Shown one piece after another: positions 14,442 through 24,937 of a DNA stretch of 25,940 nucleotides. The notes under the pieces were generated by a model. The model searched no databases, was not told the origin of the DNA, and was given only the letters and a program-made list of their open reading frames with translations. Origin of the DNA: Mycolicibacterium malmesburyense (lineage in GTDB: Bacteria > Actinomycetota > Actinomycetes > Mycobacteriales > Mycobacteriaceae); the NCBI RefSeq assembly GCF_001050015.1, contig NZ_CVTB01000287.1, forward strand, positions 1 through 25,940. The letters are read 5' to 3'. Made by a program: the position numbers and the translations under genes. Position 1 is the stretch's first letter, and every line of letters begins with the position of its first letter.

Positions 14442-15227
14442 CTAGTGGTGAAGGATCTTGCCGAGAAAGTCCTTGGCACGGTCGCTTTGCGGGTTGGTGA
14501 AGAACTGGTCGGGCGTGGCCGCCTCGACGATCGCGCCGTCGGCCATGAACACCACGCGATGGGCCGCACCGCGGGCGAAGCCCATCTCGTGCGTCACGAC
14601 CAGCATCGTCATACCGTCCTTGGCCAGCGACGTCATGACGTTGAGCACCTCGTTGATCATCTCGGGGTCCAGCGCGCTGGTCGGTTCGTCGAACAGCATG
14701 ACCTTCGGGTTCATCGCCAGCGATCGCGCGATCGCCACCCGCTGCTGCTGGCCGCCGGACAGTTGCGCCGGGTACTTGTCGGCCTGGTTCGCGATGCCCA
14801 CCCGCTCGAGCAGTTCCATTGCCCTCTCACGGGCCTCGGCCTTCGACCTCTTGCGCACCTTCATCGGCGCCAGCGTGACGTTCTCGAGGATCGTCTTGTG
14901 GGCGAACAGGTTGAACGACTGAAACACCATGCCCACGTCGGACCGCAACTCGGCGAGCTTGCGCCCCTCCTCGGGCAGCACCTCGCCGTCGATGGTGATG
15001 GTGCCCGCATCGATGGTCTCGAGCCGATTGATGGTGCGGCACAACGTCGACTTGCCCGATCCCGACGGTCCGAGCACCACGATCACCTCGCCGCGCCGCA
15101 CCTCGAGATCGATGTCCTTGAGCACATGCAGGCTGCCGAAGTGTTTGTTGACGCCCGAAAGCGAGATCATGGGCACGTTCGACTGAGCCGGATCGACCAC
15201 TTTCCCATCCGACCCGCTGGTCTCCAT
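14442..15227 (-). CDS. gluA: Glutamate-type ABC transporter ATP-binding protein (GluA-like)
   Basis: The ATPase that drives amino acid import. Visible motifs are Walker [10 protein letters not shown], the Q-loop MVFQSFNLF, the ABC signature LSGGQQQR, Walker [13 protein letters not shown] and the switch His in VVTHEMG. The first gene of the operon. Two starts are possible. The ATG at 15227 gives 261 residues and lies 8 bases after a TAAGGT -10 box, fitting a leaderless mRNA. The ATG at 15170 gives 242 residues beginning [12 protein letters not shown], the same start and length as Corynebacterium GluA, but has no Shine-Dalgarno. I chose 15227 because of the promoter fit. Confidence 0.93.
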   Translation of the reverse strand: METSGSDGKVVDPAQSNVPMISLSGVNKHFGSLHVLKDIDLEVRRGEVIVVLGPSGSGKSTLCRTINRLETIDAGTITIDGEVLPEEGRKLAELRSDVGMVFQSFNLFAHKTILENVTLAPMKVRKRSKAEARERAMELLERVGIANQADKYPAQLSGGQQQRVAIARSLAMNPKVMLFDEPTSALDPEMINEVLNVMTSLAKDGMTMLVVTHEMGFARGAAHRVVFMADGAIVEAATPDQFFTNPQSDRAKDFLGKILHH

Positions 15228-15235
15228 GGGTGCAG

Positions 15236-15241
15236 ACCTTA
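15236..15241 (-). promoter_or_regulatory. Candidate -10 element of the gluABCD operon
   Basis: TAAGGT on the minus strand fits the mycobacterial TANNNT -10 pattern. Eight bases separate it from the ATG at 15227, so transcription would begin at or next to the start codon. No good -35 is seen. Confidence 0.45.
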
Positions 15242-15306
15242 CCGAGGGAAGGGCCGGGCTGCCCGGAAGTCGAGAATCCGCCCGGATCACCGCGGTGGCC
15301 GATCCG

Positions 15307-15312
15307 TACCAT
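15307..15312 (+). promoter_or_regulatory. Candidate -10 element of miaB, leaderless
   Basis: TACCAT fits TANNNT and ends six bases before an in-frame GTG at 15319. This is the usual distance for a transcript starting at the start codon itself. The position is the main reason for choosing that GTG as the miaB start. Confidence 0.45.
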
Positions 15313-15318
15313 GGCGTC

Positions 15319-16881
15319 GTGACTTCGATGGTGACGCGAGACGGGGCGGCCGCGCGGGCCGTTAGCACGGACGCGGCCGACGAGTCCTCGCGGGAGCAGA
15401 CGACGGCGCGCACGTACCAGGTCCGTACGTACGGCTGCCAGATGAACGTGCACGACTCGGAGCGGCTCGCGGGATTGCTGGAGGACGCCGGGTACCAATG
15501 CGCCGCCGAGGGCGAGGACGCCGACGTGGTGGTCTTCAACACGTGCGCCGTGCGCGAGAACGCCGACAACAAGCTCTACGGCAACATCAGCCATCTGGCG
15601 CCGCGCAAGCAGGCCAACCCCGATATGCAGATCGCCGTCGGCGGGTGCCTGGCGCAGAAGGACCGCGCCGCGGTGCTGCGCCGGGCGCCGTGGGTCGACG
15701 TGGTGTTCGGCACCCACAACATCGGGTCGCTGCCCACGCTGCTCGAACGGGCCCGGCACAACCGGAGCGCCCAGGTCGAGATCGTCGAGGCCCTACAGGA
15801 ATTCCCGTCCGCGCTGCCCGCCGCCCGCGAATCCGCCTACGCCGCTTGGGTGTCGGTGTCGGTGGGCTGCAACAACACCTGCACGTTCTGCATCGTGCCC
15901 TCGCTGCGGGGCAAGGAGGTCGACCGTCGGCCCGGCGACGTGCTCGCCGAGGTGCAGACCCTCGTCGAGCAGGGCGTTCTGGAGATCACCCTGCTTGGCC
16001 AGAACGTCAACGCCTACGGCGTGTCGTTCGCCGACTCCGCCGAACCGCGCGACCGGGGCGCGTTCGCCAAACTGCTGCGCGCCTGCGGCGGCATCGACGG
16101 GCTCGAACGCGTGCGGTTCACCTCACCGCACCCCGCGGAGTTCACCGATGACGTGATCGCCGCGATGGCCGAGACGCCCAATGTCTGCCCGACGCTGCAC
16201 ATGCCGCTGCAGTCGGGATCCGACCGCATCCTCAAGGCGATGCGGCGGTCCTACCGCGCCGAGCGCTACCTCGGCATCATCGACCGCGTCCGCGCCGCGA
16301 TTCCGCACGCCGCGATCACCACCGACCTCATCGTCGGTTTCCCGGGGGAGACGGAGGAGGACTTCCAGGCCACCCTCGACGTCGTCGCGCGGTCGCGGTT
16401 CGCCAGCGCGTTCACCTTCCAATACTCCAAGCGGCCCGGTACCCCGGCCGCGGAGCTGCCCGGCCAGGTACCGAAAGCCGTTGTGAGCGAACGCTATCAG
16501 CGATTGATCGACCTTCAGGAGCGGATCTCGCTGGAGGAGAACCGCGCGCTGGTCGGCAGCACCGTGGAGGTTCTGGTGGCCGCTGGCGAGGGGCGCAAGG
16601 ACGCCACGACCGCGAGGATGTCGGGGCGGGCGCGCGACGGACGCCTGGTGCACTTCAACCCGGCGGGCCTCGACATCCGGCCCGGTGACGTCGTGACGAC
16701 GGACGTGACCGCCGCCGCGCCGCACCACCTGATCGCCGATTCGGCGGTGCAGACGCATCGGCGCACCCGGGCGGGTGATGCCCACGCCGAAGGCCGGCGC
16801 CCACGCACCGGTGTCGGGCTCGGCATGCCGGGCATCGGCGCGCCGGCGGCGCCCGCGACGTCGACGGGATGTGCGCGATGA
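15319..16881 (+). CDS. miaB: MiaB, tRNA-2-methylthio-N6-dimethylallyladenosine synthase
   Basis: MiaB is a radical-SAM methylthiotransferase that converts i6A37 to ms2i6A37 in tRNA. The MTTase domain has the cluster-binding Cys in [15 protein letters not shown] and VGGCLAQ. The radical-SAM centre carries CNNTCTFC, and [17 protein letters not shown] is also typical. A TRAM domain (about residues 425–490) follows. The last 35–40 residues are an Arg/Pro/Ala-rich tail. The frame is open to 15226, but the leaderless-type promoter points to GTG 15319 (520 residues); ATG 15328 is an alternative. Its stop overlaps the next gene (ATGA). MiaA, which makes its substrate, is encoded about 4 kb downstream. 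Confidence 0.96.
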   Translation: MTSMVTRDGAAARAVSTDAADESSREQTTARTYQVRTYGCQMNVHDSERLAGLLEDAGYQCAAEGEDADVVVFNTCAVRENADNKLYGNISHLAPRKQANPDMQIAVGGCLAQKDRAAVLRRAPWVDVVFGTHNIGSLPTLLERARHNRSAQVEIVEALQEFPSALPAARESAYAAWVSVSVGCNNTCTFCIVPSLRGKEVDRRPGDVLAEVQTLVEQGVLEITLLGQNVNAYGVSFADSAEPRDRGAFAKLLRACGGIDGLERVRFTSPHPAEFTDDVIAAMAETPNVCPTLHMPLQSGSDRILKAMRRSYRAERYLGIIDRVRAAIPHAAITTDLIVGFPGETEEDFQATLDVVARSRFASAFTFQYSKRPGTPAAELPGQVPKAVVSERYQRLIDLQERISLEENRALVGSTVEVLVAAGEGRKDATTARMSGRARDGRLVHFNPAGLDIRPGDVVTTDVTAAAPHHLIADSAVQTHRRTRAGDAHAEGRRPRTGVGLGMPGIGAPAAPATSTGCAR

Positions 16882-17534
16882 CAGCTCCCGACAACAACGG
16901 ATTCGAGCAGTTCAAGGGCGATATCGAGGCCGCCGAGCGCCGCGTTGCCGGCGAGATCGACCCTGGCGCGCGGGCTCTGGTGATCGCCATCGGGGTTTTC
17001 GTGCTGCTGGTGTCGTTCATCCTGCCGCACACCGGTGCCGCCCGCGGGCTGGACGTGCTGGTCGGCGGTGAGGCCGCGGTCCGCGAGGGGATCACGCTGC
17101 CGTTGCGGGTATTCGCCTGGCTGACACTGGTATTCGGTATCGGCTTCTCGATGCTCGCGCTGCTCACCCGGCGCTGGGCGTTGGCCTGGATCGCGTTGGC
17201 GGGCTCGACCGTGGCGACGCTTCTGGGGCTGTTGGCCGTGTGGTCACGCCAAACCGCTCCCGACCGCTATCCGGGTCCCGGGATCGGGCTGGTCCTCGCG
17301 TGGATCGCGATCGCGGTGGTGACGTTCCACTGGGCCAGGGCGGTGTGGGCGCGCACCGTGCTGCAGTTGGCCGCCGAGGAGGAGCGCCGCAGGGCGGTCG
17401 CCGAACAGCAGAAGAAGGGTCTGCTCGACAACCTCAACGGCCCCGACAACCTCGATGGCCCCGACAAGCCCAACGGCCCCGACAAGCCCAACGGCCCCGA
17501 CGACCCGAACGGCCCCGACAAGCCGGGCACCTAG
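16878..17534 (+). CDS. Membrane protein like Rv2732c with a Gly-Pro-Asp repeat tail
   Basis: A 218-residue protein of unknown function in the position of M. tuberculosis Rv2732c. An N-terminal polar part ([26 protein letters not shown]) is followed by four membrane helices at about residues 32–50, 78–96, 102–122 and 133–152. A charged coiled segment ([18 protein letters not shown]) then leads to a tail of five near-identical six-residue units (GPDKPN type). The ATG overlaps the miaB stop in ATGA, so the two are probably co-translated; an ATG at 16869 is also in frame. The tail is probably disordered and cytoplasmic. Confidence 0.85.
   Translation: MTAPDNNGFEQFKGDIEAAERRVAGEIDPGARALVIAIGVFVLLVSFILPHTGAARGLDVLVGGEAAVREGITLPLRVFAWLTLVFGIGFSMLALLTRRWALAWIALAGSTVATLLGLLAVWSRQTAPDRYPGPGIGLVLAWIAIAVVTFHWARAVWARTVLQLAAEEERRRAVAEQQKKGLLDNLNGPDNLDGPDKPNGPDKPNGPDDPNGPDKPGT
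17439..17528 (+). repeat. Five 18-bp tandem repeats inside the Rv2732c-like gene
   Basis: Units of the type GGCCCCGACAAGCCCAAC start at 17439, 17457, 17475, 17493 and 17511. The second and third are identical; the others differ at two to five positions. Each adds six residues (G-P-D-x-x-x), so copy-number change keeps the frame. This looks like a small VNTR. Confidence 0.9.
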
Positions 17535-17560
17535 TCGGCCACCGCTTCTGCCTGATCGCC

Positions 17561-17616
17561 GAGATCTACACCAGGGTCGTGATCCCGGGCGATTTCACAG
17601 CCCTGGTGTCGATCTC
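17561..17616. terminator. Long inverted repeat between convergent genes (possible bidirectional terminator or dispersed palindrome)
   Basis: GAGATCTACACCAGGG at 17561–17576 pairs with CCCTGGTGTCGATCTC at 17601–17616, with 15 of 16 positions matched and one T/C mismatch, around a 24-base loop. It sits 27 bp after the stop of the Rv2732c-like gene and 41 bp before the stop of the convergent DUF349 gene. It lacks a T-run on either strand, and the loop is long for an intrinsic terminator, so a repeat element is also possible. Confidence 0.6.
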
Positions 17617-17656
17617 GCGGAGCGAGAAAACGAGCGGCTGCCGAGAACCCCGAGAG

Positions 17657-18988
17657 CTAACGGGTCTTGCCGAGCGCCTCGGCCGCCGCGTCCGCCCACT
17701 GCCGCCACTGCTCGGCGTTGGCGCGCGCCTCCGCGGCGTCCTTGTCGCGTCCGGCGGCCGCGGCCTTCTCGGCCTGGCGCTCGTATTGCTCGGCGCGGAC
17801 GCGGAACTGGTCGGCACGCGCCTGCGCCTCGGGGTCGACACCGTGGGTCGGCGCCTCGCGGATCTTCTTCTCCACCGCACGCAGGCGGCGCTCCAACTCG
17901 GCGGCGCGCTCGCGGGGCACTTTGCCAATGGCGTCCCACTTCTCGCCGATCGTCCGCAGCGCGGCCCGGGCCGCGTCGAGGTCGGAAGTGTCGAGCTCCT
18001 CCGCCTCGGCCAGCAGCGCCTCCTTGGCGTCGGCGTTGGCGCGGAACTCGGCGTCGCGCTCGGCGCTGGCGGCGTTGCGCGCCCCGAAGAACTTGTCCTG
18101 CGCCGCCTTGAATCGCTGCCACAGCGCGTCGTCGACGTCCTTGGCCGCCCGCCCCGCCGCCTTCCACTCGGTCAGCAGCTCGCGGAACGCCGCGCTGGTC
18201 GGGCCCCAATCCGTCGAGTCGGCCATCTCCTCGGCGCGCACACACAACGCCTCCTTGGCCTGGCGTGCGCCCGCCCGTTCGCGGTCGAGTTCGGCGAAAT
18301 GCGAACCGCGCCTGCGGTTGAACTGTTCGCGCGCCGCGGAATACCGCTTCCACAGCGCGTCGTCGGTCTTACGGTCCAGCCCGGTGATCGTGCGCCACTC
18401 GTCGAGGATCTCGCGCAACCGGTCGCCCGCGGCCTTCCACTGGGTTGAGTTGGCGGCGATGTCCTCGGCCTCGGCGGCCAGCGCCTCCTTGCGGGCGGTC
18501 TGCGCAGCGCGAAACTCCTCGCGGCGCGCCTTCTCGGCCTGTGCGGTCTCGTCGGCGTGGGCGATGATCGTCTGCAGTCGCGCGGCGATGGCGTCGACGT
18601 CGCCGAGCACGTGCGCCGTCGGCAACGTCTCGGCCAGCGACTGCGCGGCGGCCTTGATCTTGCGGGCATCGCCGGTGCCGGACTCGAGCCGGGTCTCCAT
18701 CAGCACGACCTCGGTCTGGAGATCGTCGAAGCGCCTGCCGAAGTGCGCGTAGGCCGCCTCGGTGTCGCCGGCCTGCCAGGACCCGATGACCCGTTCGCCC
18801 GATGCGGTGATCAGCCACACCGTGCCGTCGGGATCGACGCGGCCGAACCGGTGCGGATCGCTGCTCGGGGGCGCGACCACCGCCGGAGCGGGTCGGACCG
18901 GTCGCGGCGCGGGTCCGGGACGCGGCGGCCCGGGCCGGGGAGCGGGTTTCGGCGAGGAGGGCTGGCCCCCTGGCTGGCTGGTCGTCAT
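17657..18988 (-). CDS. DUF349 repeat protein (Rv2731-like)
   Basis: A 443-residue protein of unknown function corresponding by position and content to Rv2731. The first 45 residues are very rich in Pro and Ala ([14 protein letters not shown]). A short domain with [19 protein letters not shown] follows. The rest is almost fully helical and highly charged, with several DUF349-type repeats recognisable by W-K-x-A-G and DALWxRFxxAxxxFF patterns (about residues 180–235, 255–310 and 325–375). This predicts a long coiled-coil, soluble protein. It is transcribed against its neighbours on both sides. GAGG lies 9 bases before the ATG. Confidence 0.88.
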   Translation of the reverse strand: MTTSQPGGQPSSPKPAPRPGPPRPGPAPRPVRPAPAVVAPPSSDPHRFGRVDPDGTVWLITASGERVIGSWQAGDTEAAYAHFGRRFDDLQTEVVLMETRLESGTGDARKIKAAAQSLAETLPTAHVLGDVDAIAARLQTIIAHADETAQAEKARREEFRAAQTARKEALAAEAEDIAANSTQWKAAGDRLREILDEWRTITGLDRKTDDALWKRYSAAREQFNRRRGSHFAELDRERAGARQAKEALCVRAEEMADSTDWGPTSAAFRELLTEWKAAGRAAKDVDDALWQRFKAAQDKFFGARNAASAERDAEFRANADAKEALLAEAEELDTSDLDAARAALRTIGEKWDAIGKVPRERAAELERRLRAVEKKIREAPTHGVDPEAQARADQFRVRAEQYERQAEKAAAAGRDKDAAEARANAEQWRQWADAAAEALGKTR

Positions 18989-19149
18989 GTCGCTAATCCT
19001 CGTGCCCTCCGCGGCGTGCCGCGTACCTGCCGCGCAACGCGGCGCCTGATCGCTGTACGAACGCTATTGAAACAGGTCGGCGGGGCGCGTGCGCACAGCT
19101 TTCCGCGATGACTGCCTAGGCTCGTCGCGACAACTACGGAAGGACAGCG

Positions 19150-20034
19150 ATGGCCGGCATCGACGACGCGGTGGACCTGGCCGTTGTCCTCGCGCTCGGG
19201 GCCGCCGTCTTCATCGCGATCGGCGACGTCATCCACCAGCGGCAGGCCCATGAGGTCACCGACGAACCGGTCGGCCACCTGGAGCTGTTCACCCGATTGC
19301 TGCGCGACCGGCAGTGGTGGCTGGGCAGCTTCGTGGCCGCCGCCGGGTTCGCGCTGCAGGCCGCAGCGCTCGGCTTGGGCTCGGTGCTCCTGGTGCAGGC
19401 GCTGCTGGTCACCTCGCTGCTGTTCGCGATGCCGATCAACGCCCGGCTCTCGCACCGCCGGGTGACCCGGTGGCAGTGGACGTGGGCGGTGCTGCTGGCC
19501 GCGTCGGTGGCCGTGATCGTGACCGTCGGCAACCCGACCGCGGGCCAGTCCCGGGCGTCCTGGGAGACCTGGACGATCGTGCTCATGGTGCTGGGCCCGG
19601 CGCTGGTGCTGTGCGTCATCGGCGCCAACCTGTGGAAAGGCCCGGTGAGCGCGGTGCTCCTGGCTCTGGTTTCCGGCGCGTTGTGGGGACTGTTCGCGGT
19701 GCTGACCAAGGGCGTCGTCGACCGCCTCGGCGACGGCCTCGAAGCGGTGCTGCGCACCCCGGAGCTGTACGTCTGGGCGGTCGTGGCGGTCGCGGGCACG
19801 GCGTGGCAGCAGGCGTCGTTCCGCGCCGGGTCGTTGACCGCATCCCTGCCGACGATGACCGTGGCCGAACCGGTGGTCGCGTCGGTGCTCGGCGTCGTCG
19901 TGCTGGGGGAGACGCTGCGGCCGGGAGAGGCAGGGTGGTTCACGCTGATCGCCGCGGTGGGGGTGATGGTGGTGTCGACGGCGGCGCTCGCCCGCAGTGA
20001 AGCCGCCACCGCGGTCCAGCCCGCGCCGCATTAG
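19150..20034 (+). CDS. DMT-family (EamA-like) transporter, Rv2729c-like
   Basis: A 294-residue integral membrane protein with nine or ten hydrophobic helices, arranged as two EamA-like halves typical of drug/metabolite transporters. The second half is the clearer: SGALWGLFAVLTKGVV and TMTVAEPVVASVLGVVVLGETLRPGE, the latter a classical EamA end motif. The substrate cannot be inferred. The ATG follows GGAAGGACAGCG, giving a good ribosome site. The next gene begins within 11 bp of the stop, so it is probably the first gene of a transcript running through miaA, dapF and hflX. Confidence 0.88.
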   Translation: MAGIDDAVDLAVVLALGAAVFIAIGDVIHQRQAHEVTDEPVGHLELFTRLLRDRQWWLGSFVAAAGFALQAAALGLGSVLLVQALLVTSLLFAMPINARLSHRRVTRWQWTWAVLLAASVAVIVTVGNPTAGQSRASWETWTIVLMVLGPALVLCVIGANLWKGPVSAVLLALVSGALWGLFAVLTKGVVDRLGDGLEAVLRTPELYVWAVVAVAGTAWQQASFRAGSLTASLPTMTVAEPVVASVLGVVVLGETLRPGEAGWFTLIAAVGVMVVSTAALARSEAATAVQPAPH

Positions 20035-20044
20035 CGTGGACGGC

Positions 20045-20734
20045 GTGCTGAGCGCCATCGCGATCGTCCCGTCGGCACCGGTCATGGTGCCCGAACTCGC
20101 CGCAGGCGCCGCATCCGAGCTGGCCGACCTGCGCGAAGCGGTGTTCACGGCGGTGGCCGGGCTCCCGCCGCGCTGGATCGCCGTCGGGGTGGGCCGCTCC
20201 GATCGGGTGATCGGCCCGCATCACACCGGAACGTTCGCGGGCTACGGCGTCGACCTGAGGGTCACGTTGGCCCCCGGCGTCGGCGGCGACCCGGTCGCGA
20301 TGCCGCTGTGCGCGTTGATCGCCGGCTGGGTGCGCGGTGCGGCCCGCCCCGATGCCTCTTCCGAGGTGCGGGTCTACGCCGACGGCCACGACGTCGACGC
20401 CGCGCTGGCGCACGGCGAGCGGTTGCGCGGCGAGATCGACGACGCCGCGGACCCCGTCGGCGTGCTCGTCGTCGCCGACGGCGCCAACACCCTGACGCCC
20501 GCCGCGCCGGGCGGCCACGACCCCGCCTCGGTTGCCGTCCAAGCCGCGCTGGACGACGCGCTGGCCGGCGGCGACACCGACCCGCTGACCCAGCTGCCCG
20601 ACGCGGTGGTGGGACGGGTCGCCTACCAGGTGCTCGCCGGCCTCGTCGGAGCCGGACCGCGCTCGGCCAAGGAGCTGTACCGGGGCGCGCCCTACGGCGT
20701 CGGCTACTTCACCGGCCTGTGGCAGCCGCGATGA
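20045..20734 (+). CDS. Class III extradiol dioxygenase-like protein with degenerate metal site (Rv2728c-like)
   Basis: A 229-residue protein like M. tuberculosis Rv2728c, with a fold related to LigB-type extradiol dioxygenases. The N-terminal segment reads [14 protein letters not shown] where active relatives have PHPPLLVPE, so the first iron-binding His is lacking. Later segments are [39 protein letters not shown] and [17 protein letters not shown]. Dioxygenase activity is therefore doubtful. The start is a GTG 10 bp after the transporter stop; a GTG at 20036 is an alternative. It lies just before miaA, as in M. tuberculosis. Confidence 0.85.
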   Translation: MLSAIAIVPSAPVMVPELAAGAASELADLREAVFTAVAGLPPRWIAVGVGRSDRVIGPHHTGTFAGYGVDLRVTLAPGVGGDPVAMPLCALIAGWVRGAARPDASSEVRVYADGHDVDAALAHGERLRGEIDDAADPVGVLVVADGANTLTPAAPGGHDPASVAVQAALDDALAGGDTDPLTQLPDAVVGRVAYQVLAGLVGAGPRSAKELYRGAPYGVGYFTGLWQPR

Positions 20735-20747
20735 CCGCACGACCGCG

Positions 20748-21656
20748 ATGACGCGGCCGATTGCGATCATCGGCCCGACCGGGACCGGCAAGTCGGCGTT
20801 GGCGTTGGAGGTCGCCGAACGGCTCGACGGCGAGATCGTGAACGCCGACGCCATGCAGATGTACCGCGGCATGGACATCGGCACCGCGAAGTTGACCGTC
20901 GAGGAGCGCCGCGGCATCCCGCACCATCAGCTCGACGTGCTCGCGGTGACCGAGACCGCGAGCGTGGCCCGCTACCAGCAGTCCGCCGCCGCCGACATCG
21001 AGGCCATCCTCGAACGCGGCACGGTGCCCGTCGTCGTGGGCGGATCGATGATGTACATCCAATCGCTGCTCGACGACTGGACCTTTCCGGCCACCGACCC
21101 GGCCGTACGCGCGCGATGGGAGCAGCGGCTCGCCGAGGTCGGCGCGGTCGCCCTGCATCGGGAACTGGCGCGCGTCGACGCCGACGCCGCGGCCTCCATC
21201 CAGCCCACCGACGGGCGCCGCATCGTTCGCGCGCTCGAGGTGGTCGAACTCACCGGCGAGCCGTTCGCCGCGTCGTTTCCCGCCATCGGCGCGCCGCGCT
21301 GGGACACCGCGATCGTCGGACTCGATTGGGACACAGCGCATCTCGATGACCGCCTCGCCCGGCGGACCGACAAGATGTTCGCCGACGGACTGGTCGACGA
21401 GGTGCGCGGGCTGCTGGAATGCGGGCTGCGTGACGGGGTCACCGCCTCGCGGGCCTTGGGCTACGCGCAGGTCCTCGCCGACCTCGACGCCGGTGGTGAC
21501 GGCTCGGCCGCGCGGGAACCGACATTCGTCGGCACGCGGCGCTATGTGCGCCGGCAGCGCTCGTGGTTTCGTCGCGACCACCGCATCGTCTGGCTCGACG
21601 GCGCCGGACCGGGTCTCGCGGAGGAGACGCTGCGGGTGTGGCGGGACGTACCCTGA
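20748..21656 (+). CDS. miaA: MiaA, tRNA dimethylallyltransferase
   Basis: MiaA transfers the dimethylallyl group from DMAPP to A37 of tRNAs that read UNN codons, giving i6A37, the substrate of MiaB. The 302-residue protein has the P-loop GPTGTGKS (residues 9–16), [42 protein letters not shown] and the C-terminal [15 protein letters not shown]. The usual DSxQ motif is DAxQ here, as I recall for mycobacterial MiaA. Only 13 bp separate it from the preceding gene and 4 bp from dapF, suggesting one operon. Confidence 0.98.
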   Translation: MTRPIAIIGPTGTGKSALALEVAERLDGEIVNADAMQMYRGMDIGTAKLTVEERRGIPHHQLDVLAVTETASVARYQQSAAADIEAILERGTVPVVVGGSMMYIQSLLDDWTFPATDPAVRARWEQRLAEVGAVALHRELARVDADAAASIQPTDGRRIVRALEVVELTGEPFAASFPAIGAPRWDTAIVGLDWDTAHLDDRLARRTDKMFADGLVDEVRGLLECGLRDGVTASRALGYAQVLADLDAGGDGSAAREPTFVGTRRYVRRQRSWFRRDHRIVWLDGAGPGLAEETLRVWRDVP

Positions 21657-21660
21657 ACGG

Positions 21661-22533
21661 GTGAGGTTCGCCAAGGGACACGGCACGCAGAACGATTTCG
21701 TGCTGCTGCCCGATCTGGAGTGCGAACTGACGCTGTGTCCGGCGGTCGTGACGGCGTTGTGCGACCGGCGTCGCGGTCTGGGCGCCGACGGCGTGCTGCG
21801 GGTGACCACCGCGCGGGCCGCGCAGCGCGCCGCCGTGTTCGACCGGCTACCGGAGGGCGTCACCGGCGAGGACTGGTACATGGACTACCGCAACGCCGAC
21901 GGATCGATCGCGCAGATGTGCGGCAACGGGGTTCGGGTGTTCGCGCACTATCTGCGCGCCGGCGGCCTGGAGACCCGAGACGAATTCGTGGTCGGGTCCC
22001 TGGCGGGCCCGCGGCCGGTCGTGTTGCACCACTGCGACGCGACGAACGCCGACGTCACCGTCGAGATGGGCAAGGTGAACGAGCTGGGCACCGGGGAGGC
22101 GATCGTCGGCGGTCGGCCGTTCGCGGGCGTCGCGGTCGACGTCGGCAACCCCCACCTGGCATGCGTCGATCCCGACTTGACGCGCGAGGAACTGGCGGCG
22201 CTCGACGTCGCCGCGCCGGTGTCCTTCGACACCACGCAGTTCCCCGAAGGGGTGAACGTCGAGGTGCTGACCGCGCCCGTGGACGGCGCCGTGTCGATGC
22301 GGGTGCACGAACGCGGTGTCGGCGAGACCCGCTCGTGCGGGACGGGAACCGTTGCCGCAGCCGCCGCGGCGTTGGCGTATTGCGGCGCCACCACGGGAAG
22401 CCTCGACGTCCGGATCCCGGGCGGTGAAGTATCGGTCACCATCACCGACGCCAGCAGTTTCCTGCGCGGGCCGTCGATCCTGGTGGCGCACGGCGAGTTG
22501 TCCGAGGAATGGTGGAGCGTTGCGCAACGTTAA
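21661..22533 (+). CDS. dapF: DapF, diaminopimelate epimerase
   Basis: DapF converts LL- to meso-diaminopimelate for lysine and peptidoglycan synthesis. It starts at GTG ([16 protein letters not shown]), 4 bp after the miaA stop; the frame is open upstream inside miaA but the family N-terminus begins here. Both catalytic Cys are present, in [11 protein letters not shown] and RSCGTGT. Other typical parts are [18 protein letters not shown] and FPEGVNVEV. The length of 290 residues is normal. hflX follows directly. Confidence 0.97.
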   Translation: MRFAKGHGTQNDFVLLPDLECELTLCPAVVTALCDRRRGLGADGVLRVTTARAAQRAAVFDRLPEGVTGEDWYMDYRNADGSIAQMCGNGVRVFAHYLRAGGLETRDEFVVGSLAGPRPVVLHHCDATNADVTVEMGKVNELGTGEAIVGGRPFAGVAVDVGNPHLACVDPDLTREELAALDVAAPVSFDTTQFPEGVNVEVLTAPVDGAVSMRVHERGVGETRSCGTGTVAAAAAALAYCGATTGSLDVRIPGGEVSVTITDASSFLRGPSILVAHGELSEEWWSVAQR

Positions 22534-22578
22534 TTGGGGTGCATGAAAAGTGATCTCCGTGCGAATCTTTATTCGCCT

Positions 22579-23994
<1,416 letters not shown>

Positions 23995-24012
23995 GGCGCC
24001 TGACAGCAGCGA

Positions 24013-24046
24013 AGAGGCGCGGAGGGTTCAATCCCTCCGCGCCTCT
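24013..24046. terminator. Strong hairpin between convergent hflX and mbp1-like genes
   Basis: AGAGGCGCGGAGGG and CCCTCCGCGCCTCT form a perfect 14-bp stem with the 6-base loop TTCAAT. It begins 19 bp after the hflX stop and lies 12 bp from the stop of the convergent small gene. On the plus strand it is followed within 6–12 bases by GGAAAAATTA rather than a T-run. It probably ends transcription from both sides. Confidence 0.8.
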
Positions 24047-24057
24047 CGCCGGAAAAA

Positions 24058-24315
24058 TTAGCGGTCGTCGGTTGGCCGCTGCTCGGATTCCTGCCGTTTT
24101 TCGGCGGTCTTGGCCGCCGCACGCGCGCTCTCGGCTTCGGCTTCCTTCTGTGCGGCGTCGCGCTGTGCGTCCGCCTTGTCCTGCTGCGCCTTGCCCTCGC
24201 GGTACAGGTCGTCGCGGCCGGCGACGGCGCCCAGCACCTCTTTGGCCTTGCCCTTCACGCCCTCGACGACGCCCTTGACGGCCTCTTCGGGTCCACTGTT
24301 GTTCTTGTCGGACAC
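24058..24315 (-). CDS. CsbD-like small stress protein (microaggregate-binding protein 1 type)
   Basis: An 85-residue, highly charged, alanine-rich helical protein. The N-terminal half (EEAVKGVVEGVKGKAKEVLGAVAGRDDLYREGKAQQDKAD) follows the CsbD family pattern. The C-terminal half is a repetitive Ala/Glu/Lys/Gln helix. In mycobacteria this type is annotated as microaggregate-binding protein 1; CsbD itself is a general stress protein of Bacillus. The start is GTG preceded by GAGAGGAAG, a good Shine-Dalgarno. No signal peptide is seen. A possible SigF-type promoter lies upstream. Confidence 0.85.
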   Translation of the reverse strand: MSDKNNSGPEEAVKGVVEGVKGKAKEVLGAVAGRDDLYREGKAQQDKADAQRDAAQKEAEAESARAAAKTAEKRQESEQRPTDDR

Positions 24316-24355
24316 TGCGGCTTCCTCTCTGCCGGTCGAACGGTGTGACCAGTCA

Positions 24356-24381
24356 GTACCCGAAACGTTCTTTCGCTAATC
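24356..24381 (-). promoter_or_regulatory. Possible SigF-type promoter of the CsbD-like gene
   Basis: On the minus strand GATT (24378–24381), 16 bases, then GGGTAC (24356–24361) resembles the mycobacterial SigF pattern GTTT-N15–17-GGGTA with one mismatch in the -35. It lies 40 bp upstream of the GTG start. A stress sigma factor would fit a CsbD-type gene. This is a weak, single-site match. Confidence 0.35.
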
Positions 24382-24433
24382 GGACAGTGCGGCGCCGGTG
24401 AGGCAGTTCACAACCCGTCCCGGGCTGTGGTTG

Positions 24434-24937
24434 TCAGCCGAGGTCGAAAACCTCCGCGGCCGGTGTCGACAACACGTGTTGCGCCAATTGCGCTTTCAAA
24501 GAGTCGAGCCGGTGCTCCTGCTGCCTCGTGCGGTTCTCCGCACGCGCCAGATCGATGAACTCCTCGGTGACGAATCCGTCTCGGAGAAGCAGTGTGACGG
24601 TGCGATCGTCGATCCCGATGACGAAGACGAATTCTTCCAGCAGGTGGCCGCGGTCGGTTCGCACCAGCGCACGGTCCACCACGTAGCGGCGGTCGGTGAC
24701 GCCGCGCGTGACCGCTTCGAAGCCGTCTCGCGCGCCGGGTCCCCGAAACGCGGTGCGCACCATGATCGATCGTCGATCGGGAGGGTGGTCGGGGGAGATG
24801 ACGGGAAAGCCGCGCTGCATGGCCTTGAATGCGATGGCCACGCCGGCAGGGGAATGGCCGCCGTGATAGCGGTTGATGTCGGTGAAGGTGAACGCGAGCG
24901 TTTGTCCCCGCTCGTGAACCTCGACGATGTCGCTCAC
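24434..24937 (-). CDS. FmdE-like protein lacking the usual cysteines, partner of a molybdopterin oxidoreductase
   Basis: A 167-residue protein. Residues 24–40 (YHGGHSPAGVAIAFKAM) and 66–88 (GPGARDGFEAVTRGVTDRRYVVD) line up by eye with the FmdE pattern HGHxCPGxxxG and CxVDAIQxxTGCTxGKG, but with Ser/Ala and Gly/Val in the cysteine positions. The C-terminal 40 residues (about 128–160) form a charged helix. The GTG start shares GTGA with the stop of the molybdopterin enzyme gene, so the two are translationally coupled. This suggests a subunit, chaperone or cofactor-handling protein for that enzyme. The FmdE link is a reading by eye; otherwise the protein is unrecognised. Confidence 0.75.
   Translation of the reverse strand: MSDIVEVHERGQTLAFTFTDINRYHGGHSPAGVAIAFKAMQRGFPVISPDHPPDRRSIMVRTAFRGPGARDGFEAVTRGVTDRRYVVDRALVRTDRGHLLEEFVFVIGIDDRTVTLLLRDGFVTEEFIDLARAENRTRQQEHRLDSLKAQLAQHVLSTPAAEVFDLG

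Noticed and set aside
15226..15318. Longer N-terminus for MiaB from the ATG at 15226
   Set aside because: The extra 31 residues have no similarity to MiaB, and this ATG overlaps the gluA start on the other strand. The leaderless GTG at 15319 fits better.
22518..22529. Perfect palindrome CGTTGCGCAACG at the end of dapF, just before hflX
   Set aside because: It lies inside the last codons of dapF and has no -10 or known operator beside it; at 12 bp it may be chance.
24020..24040. GGGTTCAATCCC looks like a tRNA T-arm
   Set aside because: It is the tip of a perfect 14-bp hairpin after hflX. There is no acceptor, D or anticodon arm, so it is a terminator-like stem.
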